Positions 57,349 to 64,000 of a stretch of 64,000 bases of DNA are shown piece after piece (position 1 is the stretch's first letter; each line of letters starts with the position of its first letter). Both the position numbers and the translations under genes were made by a program. The stretch covers positions 276,527,871 through 276,591,870 of the forward strand of contig CM061141.1 in NCBI GenBank assembly GCA_030789695.1, given 5' to 3'. This DNA comes from Scilla litardierei. Taxonomy: Eukaryota > Streptophyta > Magnoliopsida > Asparagales > Asparagaceae. Under the pieces are notes generated by a model that worked only from the letters and a program-made list of their open reading frames with translations, did no database searches and was not told the origin of the DNA.

Positions 57349-57974
57349 TGATCGCGTCGGGATGTACAGCCAAAACAATGTAAATCTACTACAAGCGCAC
57401 AGTTTAGTGGTGAGCAGATATCGTATCTATAAAGAGTTGGTGTTGGCTCCAATCTATCTTAGGTTGGCTTGACTACTAAGGTTTATTAGTGGAGATGGTT
57501 ATGGTATGATGTGATGGAAAAGGTGATGGATGTCGGTGTTGATGATAAAAAAGTCGGTTGTGTATTCAATCAATAAAATGACTAGGGCTCAGGAATCCCC
57601 ACTATGGATTTTCACGTCATCATCGTGAGTTATGAAATACCATGTAATCAATCTTGAGTTAAGGTGAACTTGCCGCAACTAATTGGAGAACCAACTCACG
57701 TTGTCGCGCTATTGTAGGTCTATAGCAATCTAAACTAGAGCCTCGCTATTGCGTAAGCCTAGTCTAAACCACTAGCATTAATATCGACAATTTCTTCCAA
57801 TCCCAACTCAAGCTCACTATCGCACAACTTGAGTTTGGATCTAGATAATGATAGTTCGTACTCGTTCACCGTCGTGCAACGAATATGAGTATAGGAGAAC
57901 AATAAAAATGCTAGCTTTGGTCGCTGTCGCACATCAAATCTAGGGAATTTCGATTGTAAACCTAAATCGAATAT
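57349..57974 (-). repeat. 5' LTR of Q (partial)
   Basis: In element orientation it ends CGCGATCA next to the PBS. The matching 3' LTR continues past the point where A is inserted (57974), so the rest should lie right of the window. No gene. Confidence 0.8.
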
Positions 57975-59502
57975 TGACGTGCGTCTATATTTCATATATT
58001 CACTCACGTCTTCTTCGTGATTTTCCGCCGTCTTCCGTTGTTTCATATCCATTCTTTTGTGTTTTTTGTATCTTTTCACTTTCTCCGTGTTTTTGTGCAA
58101 ATGCAGGAGTTTTCAGTGTTGGGGACATATAAAGAAGATATCATGAGTCTCCGGAGCAACAGGAGGAGTCATGCGCAATCCAGAGGGCCAACATCGAAGA
58201 AAACCAAGTTTCATCCCTCAACCATCAAGTGGACAGAGCCACCCGATCGGTTGATGCACGCGTATCCGACCCGGACAAGAGCTGAAGAGAAGAGCAGCTC
58301 ACCCGATCGGTTCGCTGATCAGGTGATATCGACAGAGCTCTCTGTCTTTTTGGGCTTAATTCCAACCGATTCGGTGACATCTCACCTGATCGGTTCATCT
58401 GTAGCCGCATTTCTTAAATTGATGAACCTACGGCGCCACCCGCTGAGCTCACAGACCAGTTGAAGCTTCTGAAGCCCGATGGCCAAAGCAACCGTCATCT
58501 CACCCGATCGGTTGAAGTTTCAACCGATCGGGTCGCTGTATTTCCTATATATAGTTAACCTAGGTGTTCAGAAACGGGATCCTATTTGTATTTTCTGTTT
58601 TTGGGACTTGTGACGGCTGGAATTTTCTCTTGTTTTGTAAGTGTTCCGATTGTCTTGAAACTTTAATATAGTATTAATATCATTGCTAGCAACTCTTTTC
58701 TATTGCCTGATTATGATTTTAACCATTGAATTTCGTTAAGATTGTATTTTTACCAAGAATTGTGAGTAGTTCCCTAATCTGGGATTTTGGTAGAAACCCC
58801 TTCGTGGGTTCTCCCTAGAACGACCATAGGAATAGGATTTCGATAGGGTTTAGGAATTTAGATGGTTACGCGGGGTGTTTCATTGTCATTGGCAAGAGAA
58901 AGACCGCCTCTGACCGTCGGGCCAAGGGGGAATAAAGTTGGCATTTGACTCCCTAGCCACATGTCACGCCCCTAGCATAGACATTGAATCCTAGCGCGTG
59001 GGAACAACAGGATGAGATGTTGGGAGTAATCGTTGCGAGGTTAGTACTCCCGAAGTCGGTCAGTGTTAATGGACATGGGAATGCCCACCGACCGAACCCG
59101 GGTAGTCTTAGCGTATCATCCTGGGCATTGACCAGAATATCGGGCCCATGGGACACTAGGTATCGCTCCTAGAGGCAACGTCTCACCACTAAACCCTAAA
59201 ATCCGCTCGTTATCCTATCCGTCGGTCGTAATAGAGAGGGCACATGATAGGGTGGAAACCAAAGTCTTAGGTTCCCTTTTATATATTACATCCTTCGTAT
59301 TACCATTCGTGACAACCTACCGATTGTTTGGGCTAGCTCACCCATCAGGTGAACCGGTTCCTACTTGACAGCAAGCACAAAACACGCCTCCCAAAGTTCG
59401 ACCCCCCAAGCCACACTACAACACCGTGTGCTTGCGGTTATAAATATTTAAATCTGGTATCCCCCATTCTATTGCCTATAGTGCCAAATGTAGGGGACGT
59501 CA
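57975..59502 (+). repeat. 5' LTR of A
   Basis: 1528 bp from TGACGTGCG to GGACGTCA. The CCGATCGG array is at 58240-58533, with the 14-base-arm foldback at 58364-58395 (some mismatches) and TATATATA at 58546-58553, 12 bases after the last motif. A GAAAGACCGCC block is near 58876-58929. No gene. Confidence 0.9.
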
Positions 59503-59509
59503 AGCTTTA

Positions 59510-59527
59510 TGGTGCCAATGCCAGGGA
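59510..59527 (+). other. PBS of A (degenerate tRNA-Asp site)
   Basis: TGGTGCCAATGCCAGGGA, with four differences from the W/B site, seven bases after the LTR. Confidence 0.8.
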
Positions 59528-59696
59528 GGCAACATGTTTGTTTTCTTTTAGGACCCTGTAAATCCTAGAGTCTAGTTCACATCCTCACCTCGCGATAATT
59601 TTCGTATTCTACATTTTCATTTTTTTTCTATTCTTTATTTTCTATTTTTATCTGTTTCTATACCATACTTGCTTCATGGGTGTTTCATGATTTTTC

Positions 59697-60114
59697 ATGC
59701 GCAAGAATACAAGGAGTCTCGACGACTTGATTCCTCTTGACCAAGAGATTAACGCCACCGTGAGGCGTCTGAACGTTGAGAGGATAAGAAGGGAAGAAGC
59801 TTAAACCATGGGAGAAAATACTCCTCCTCAGAAGTCCCTGCTGGAGTACTCGATGCCATCCATCGGGTCCACGTCTAGCATCCAACCTCTGGCTATCACG
59901 ACCGGGAGTTTCAAGCTAAAGCCGTCATTAGTGACATGGTTCCAACATGATCAATTTTCAGGGGCACATATGGAGAGCCCAATCGAGCATCTGGACTCGT
60001 TCTTGGAGAAGTGTGACACCTTCAGAATCAACAGTGTCACGACTGAAGCTATCCGGCTCAAATTGTGCCCCTTCTCTCTGTGGGACAAAGCCAAGCAATG
60101 GCTCAGGGGAAAGG
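59697..60114 (+). pseudogene. gag: Gag N-terminus of A (Athila type)
   Basis: Capsid-protein start. After a charged leader (MRKNTRSLDDLIPLD...) and a TAA at 59802 (one C-to-T step from CAA), it reads into the retrotransposon Gag core: FKLKPSLVTWFQ, HMESPIEHLDSFLEKCDTF, AIRLKLCPFSLWDKAKQWL. This is the pattern of Athila Gag (F.L+P.L...., D......F...C.T..., R..LFPFSL.D.A..WL). B interrupts after the WLRGK codons at 60114. The rest should lie right of the window. Confidence 0.88.
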
Positions 60115-62125
60115 TGACGTGCGTTTATATTTCATATATCTACGCACGTTTTCTTTCGTGTTTTTCCGTATTTTACCTCCGTCTTATATTCGTTTTCTCG
60201 TGTTTTCTTGTGTTTTCTTGTTGTCTTTCACTTTTCCGTGTTTTTTTGTATTTTGCAGGAATTTTCCAGCATTTTGGACATAAAACGACGATATCATGAG
60301 TCCCCGGAGCAACGGGAGGAGTCACGCGTGATCCAGGGGGTCAAACGACGAAGATCGCATCTTTCAGCCCCTCACCCGACCGGTTGGTCACTTCCAACCG
60401 ATCGGGTGATGCACGCGTGCACCACCCGGACACAAGTTGGAGCGGCCAAGAAGTCACCCGGTCGGTTCAGTGACAGGTTCAAACGCCCCAATTCTCGGGA
60501 ATTTGGAGCTGAATTCCAACCGATCGGGTGACATCTCACCCGATCGGTTCATCTGTAGCCGATTCCTCCGATCGACGACCCGGTCACGCCACCCGCTCTC
60601 CACTGCGCCCGGTTGAAGCTCCCGAAGGCGACGGCCGAAGCAACAAGCTGCTCACCCGATCGGTTGACATTTCAACCGATCGGGTGGCCTTTTCGTCCCC
60701 TTTCGCGCACCGCTGCTCATTCATTGAAGATCTGCTATCATTCCAGAAGGTTTTTGGGTGATCTCTTATTTTTCTAGCGTCGGCATCGTCGTTAGCTTTC
60801 CAACGATAGGTCGCATGCCCAAATCCGATTTTTCTAGATTTTTCTGGAATTTTCTGAGCGCAGCTATGTGCTGAAATTGGCTGCTGTCTGAAATTTCACT
60901 TCAACCGATCGGTTGGGAGTCCAACCGATCGGTTGAAGTCAATTTCAGCAGTTTCGTGCTCTCTGTTTATTTCACCCGATCGGGTGAATTTCCACCCGAT
61001 CGGGTGGGCCTTTTTTGACAGTTCTGAACCCGACCCAAGAGGGTTTTTGAGGGGTTTATAAATAGAGTTTTGGGGCACGATGGAAGAGAGCTCTCTTTCA
61101 GTTTTTAGGGCTTTTTGCCCTTTCTCTTGTGAAGCTTAGGGTAGATTAGATTAGGTCTTTGCTCAATAAATCTTGTACCGGATTGTTGGATTCGAATCAA
61201 GATAAGTATTTTTCTTCTCTCATTTTCTATTGTATTGTGTTGTTTTCATTTTGCTCAATGGTGAATGTTTGTATGTTATTTGCTTTGCTTGTTTTTATGT
61301 TTCTCACCATGGAGTAGTGTTGATGAACCCTAATATGGGTTAGGGTAGGATTGATGCTTGGGTTGTTTCATTTGACTTGGTTGCATGGCATGTGTTCGAT
61401 GAAATGTGTCAATGGGGATTTCTAGCAATCTGGGTCCAATTCGTACGGCAACACACTAGTTGTGTTCGGGGTTGGGGTCCGGTGCTTGTCCAGTCAAGAT
61501 CCGCTTCGATGCATTGCTAGAAATCACATTCGGCCTATTTGTCCATTAGGGTCACGCGGGGGTGTTTCATTGTCATTGGCGGGAGAAAGACCGCCTCTGA
61601 CCGTCGGGCCAAGTGGGAATAAACTTGGCGGTTGACTCCCTAGCCATAGCTCATGCCCCTAGTGTAGACATGGAGTCCTCGCGCGTGGGAACGGCTTGGA
61701 CGAAGTGTTGGGAGTTATCATTGTGGCCTTAATGCTCCCGGTTGCGGAAGGTGTTAATGAACATGGGAATGCGCACCGTCCGGAACCGGGTAGGCCTAGC
61801 GTGCTTGGCACCGACCGGAATATCGGGCCATGGACTCTAGGTACCACCTTTTAGGGCAATGTCTCACCCTGGATCAAGTCAAATGCCAAGTGTCATGAGT
61901 GCTCTAGCCCGTGTTAGCGGGGATTCATTTCGTGTCTTTTTCATTTCTTTCTTTTATTTCTACACTTCCACCCACATCATCCGCGTAGCTAGCACACGAC
62001 CTAGGCGATGCTAGTAGCCACTCAAGCCATCCACCTCCCTGAGTTTGATAAACCCGCACCCTACACTAACCGTGCACTTGCGGTAAAACGACACCGCGCC
62101 CATGCCATAAACGGGACGCCGGTCA
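60115..62125 (+). repeat. 5' LTR of B
   Basis: 2011 bp from TGACGTGCG to CCGGTCA. The CCGATCGG array (60371-61008) includes the 32-base foldback at 60518-60549 (14-base arms, CATC loop) and a 40-base foldback with 18-base arms at 60899-60938. TATAAATA is at 61057-61064. A GAAAGACCGCC block is near 61567-61621. An ACGTGCGT/ACGCACGT inverted repeat marks the first 40 bases, as in W. No gene. Confidence 0.92.
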
Positions 62126-62131
62126 AGTTTT

Positions 62132-62149
62132 TGGCGCCGTTGCCGGGGA
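62132..62149 (+). other. PBS of B (tRNA-Asp)
   Basis: TGGCGCCGTTGCCGGGGA, six bases after the LTR, identical to that of W. Confidence 0.95.
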
Positions 62150-62360
62150 GGCGTTCGGTTTGATATTAGCTTAGCTTGGGTTCGTTAGACTACGCATAAA
62201 AACACAAAAAAAATTTCTTTTTCTTTTTTTAAAAAAAATATATTCAATAACCAAGAAATTTTTCCCCCACCATTATATTATCTTTTTGTTATTCTCTTGT
62301 ACTATTGCCGCTCCTCTCTAGTTTTCTTATTTTTGTTGTCCATGTATCTTTGATATTACT

Positions 62361-63653
62361 ATGTGGAGATCAAATTTCGATGCTCAGATGGGAGGATACG
62401 ATCCTTATCCAGTTGTGGTTTGTGAGACTTGTGGGATGGCGGGGCACGTGTATTATGATTGCCCATTTACGCTTGAAAGCCTCCCCCCGCTCCAAGGCCA
62501 AACATTTTCCCACAACCTTAGCCCAAACACCTTCCATCCATTTCCTCAACCTTATACCCCTCCACAAACACAAGAAGAATCAAGCCTCGTGTCTATCCTT
62601 GAAAGTGCCATGTTTAACCAAGGCCAAATATTACAAAACTTGATGGTACCAATCACCGAGCCGACACCGAGGAGAGGGGATGAAGGAGAGGATATACCCA
62701 CCTTCATGGTTGAGACCACCATGCCATCGGCCACCATAGACACATCTCATGCCGATGCCCCGATTTTCCCACACTACCACTTGGATGACGAAGCATTTTT
62801 TGATGATGATAGTGAGGATGGGGAGATTTCTCTAGGATTTGTGGGAGAGACTTTTCATCTTTATCTGGATACCCCATATGAGTCCTATGAGAGCACCGAG
62901 GAGACCATAGAGCTTATGCATACCGGCGAGGAGGATGTGCGTGAGGACGACGACACCACGACCACATACGAGTGGTCCGCTCCACATCCACATCCACAGC
63001 CATCTCTGTCACAGCTTCCTCCTTGGTCGGTGGTCAACCATGAGGATGTCATTCAGGACATCGGGCAGATGGAGGAGCATGAGCATATCGTCGAGGAGGA
63101 TGTGCATGAGGGCTTGGATACGATCGTCCACTTCATGGAGCCCGAGCCACATCTACCTCTACCGTCACGCTCCACTTCTTCTGCGGCTGAGCATCTACTT
63201 GAGCATATTGCCCCTATTCAGGGAGATTTTCATACTCACTCTCACTCCACATTTGAGTCTCGCTTTTCACGTCCTATTTCTTTAGACTCATATATATTTG
63301 ACACACCATATCTCTCACAGGACACAGGATTGACTTCCCTTGAGGTATGCTGCGGTGTGTCACCACCTGGAGAGCAACTTCACATGGAGAGCGGGGATTT
63401 GATCGTCGCTAGCACAGAGGATAGCATACCATTTCCAGGGAGTGTTCGCCACATTTCATATATTTTACCATCATTTACCGGCGACTATCTCTGGGATACA
63501 TTTATTTTTGGAAATAATTTCTTGCCATGGACTAATGCACCTCGTCCTTTGCAGGTCACAGGTGGACACCTACGAGGGATGCTTGGAGGTGCATTGCTTG
63601 GGTCCATTGGCACACGTGGCACAGCGCTTCTGGCGGAGCCACAGAAGGAGTAG
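62361..63653 (+). CDS. ORF of B: zinc-knuckle acidic protein of unknown function
   Basis: An intact 430-residue frame. A zinc knuckle, CETCGMAGHVYYDC (residues about 21-34; C-X2-C-X4-H-X4-C), and a Pro/Gln-rich stretch followed by SSLVSILESAMF resemble the end of an Athila Gag, so the N-terminus may be a truncated Gag. The rest is acidic and not a known Pol domain. The last 170 residues match the Q ORF. The start is the first ATG in frame after the PBS, 211 bases downstream; a short hydrophobic upstream frame overlaps. It could bind RNA through the knuckle and help packaging in trans; this is only inference. Confidence 0.65.
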   Translation: MWRSNFDAQMGGYDPYPVVVCETCGMAGHVYYDCPFTLESLPPLQGQTFSHNLSPNTFHPFPQPYTPPQTQEESSLVSILESAMFNQGQILQNLMVPITEPTPRRGDEGEDIPTFMVETTMPSATIDTSHADAPIFPHYHLDDEAFFDDDSEDGEISLGFVGETFHLYLDTPYESYESTEETIELMHTGEEDVREDDDTTTTYEWSAPHPHPQPSLSQLPPWSVVNHEDVIQDIGQMEEHEHIVEEDVHEGLDTIVHFMEPEPHLPLPSRSTSSAAEHLLEHIAPIQGDFHTHSHSTFESRFSRPISLDSYIFDTPYLSQDTGLTSLEVCCGVSPPGEQLHMESGDLIVASTEDSIPFPGSVRHISYILPSFTGDYLWDTFIFGNNFLPWTNAPRPLQVTGGHLRGMLGGALLGSIGTRGTALLAEPQKE

Positions 63654-64000
63654 CTAGAGCAGCTACCTGCCCCGCTCCAGATCTTGGATCCACCTATGCT
63701 CAGGTGTATCCTAATCCAGTAGTGTAAAAATTTACCGCTTTCTAGTTTAGGTTTGAATAATCTCGTCTCCTCTCATTAGCGAGGGGAGCGTATCTAGGGT
63801 TTGCTTTTGCATCTTAATAACCCTTCATGTCATGCCCTTCTATCATTTCACCCTCATCCTCTTCCGAGGAGAATGAGCACACCGTCTCTCCTGCATTTTG
63901 ATTTCTTTCTTTTATTTTCCGATCTTCCCCTTGCATATTTCTGCATCACATTGATCATATCGTTTCGCTGGCATTGTCATGTTCAGCTTGGGGGAAATCG
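63654..64000 (+). other. Start of the B 3' spacer
   Basis: No gene. It ends with AGCTTGGGGGAAATCG at 63985-64000, the same tract as near 34808 in Z after its 3' ORF. Confidence 0.7.

Larger units (their letters stand above)
52201..57974 (-). mobile_element. Q: pol-less, Athila-derived element with one ORF
   Basis: Minus-strand element read right to left: 5' LTR (57349-57974, cut by A), PBS, one ORF (57152-56055), 2-kb spacer with PPT-like tracts, PPT (54027-54041) and 3' LTR (54026-52201, cut by P). There is no reverse transcriptase or integrase. The spacer resembles that of Z, and the ORF resembles that of B, so Q and B belong to a non-autonomous group. Confidence 0.8.
57975..60114 (+). mobile_element. 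A: Athila-like gypsy element, split by B
   Basis: LTR (57975-59502), degenerate tRNA-Asp PBS and the start of gag, then B. It is the only gypsy element here with a recognisable Gag N-terminus. It lies in the Q 5' LTR. Confidence 0.85.
60115..64000 (+). mobile_element. B: pol-less Athila-derived element, runs off the right edge
   Basis: LTR, perfect tRNA-Asp PBS, one long ORF and a spacer beginning. In Z the spacer after the 3' ORF matches this one (compare 63930-64000 with 34750-34825). The first 1500 bases after the PBS hold only the ORF. It may share a family with Q. Inserted in A gag. Confidence 0.82.

Noticed and set aside
1..64000. Host protein-coding, tRNA or rRNA genes
   Set aside because: Every frame with a recognisable protein pattern belongs to a retrotransposon. 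No cloverleaf or rRNA signature was noticed, though a scan with tRNAscan-SE would be decisive.

Overview
This window looks like a repeat-only stretch of a flowering-plant nuclear genome. I found no convincing host gene and no tRNA or rRNA gene. Almost every base belongs to LTR retrotransposons nested inside one another. The families point to an angiosperm: SIRE/Maximus-like Ty1/copia elements with an extra 3' ORF, Athila-like Ty3/gypsy elements primed by tRNA-Asp, and large non-coding retrotransposon derivatives (LARDs). Family names rest on protein motifs, primer binding sites (PBS) and polypurine tracts (PPT); no database was searched.

Layout, using letters for elements. W (minus strand, Athila-like, runs off the left edge, LTR 695-2251) sits in the gag of O. 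O (plus, SIRE-like copia, seen at 2252-3099, 12165-18416 and 25407-27912) is also interrupted by X, a minus-strand LARD (3100-12164), and by T, a young pol-less element with an intact gag (18417-25401, flanked by CTTTG repeats). O ends inside the 5' part of Z (Athila-like, pol and env-position ORF, about 28752-36190 and 45375-47221), which is itself split by Y, a second copy of the X LARD family (36191-45374, flanked by TGTTT). Z ends inside the gag of P (copia, gag plus 3' ORF but no pol, 47222-52200). P ends inside the 3' LTR of Q (minus-strand, pol-less, 52201-57974). Q's 5' LTR carries A (Athila-like, 57975-60114), whose gag is split by B (60115 to past the right edge). The inferred order is Q > P > Z > O > {W, X, T}, with Y in Z and A > B in Q. 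The left halves of Q, P, Z and O should lie left of the window.

How the parts work together. Few elements look self-sufficient. X and Y code for nothing recognisable. T has Gag only. P lacks pol. W and Z lack a recognisable gag. Q and B carry only one ORF of unknown function. O has a decayed pol with a mutated reverse transcriptase active site, but an intact 543-codon 3' ORF.

The most interesting signal is regulatory. Each LTR lineage here carries an array of its own short, CG-containing, mostly palindromic motif. In three elements (Z, O, P) the same motif array appears a second time inside the element, between pol (or gag) and the 3' env-position ORF. In Z this internal array is followed, at the same spacing as in the related LTRs, by a TATA-like box. 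This suggests that the 3' ORFs have their own internal promoter copied from the LTR design. In O and T the array units are about 76-bp foldbacks whose arm sequences change from unit to unit while pairing is kept.
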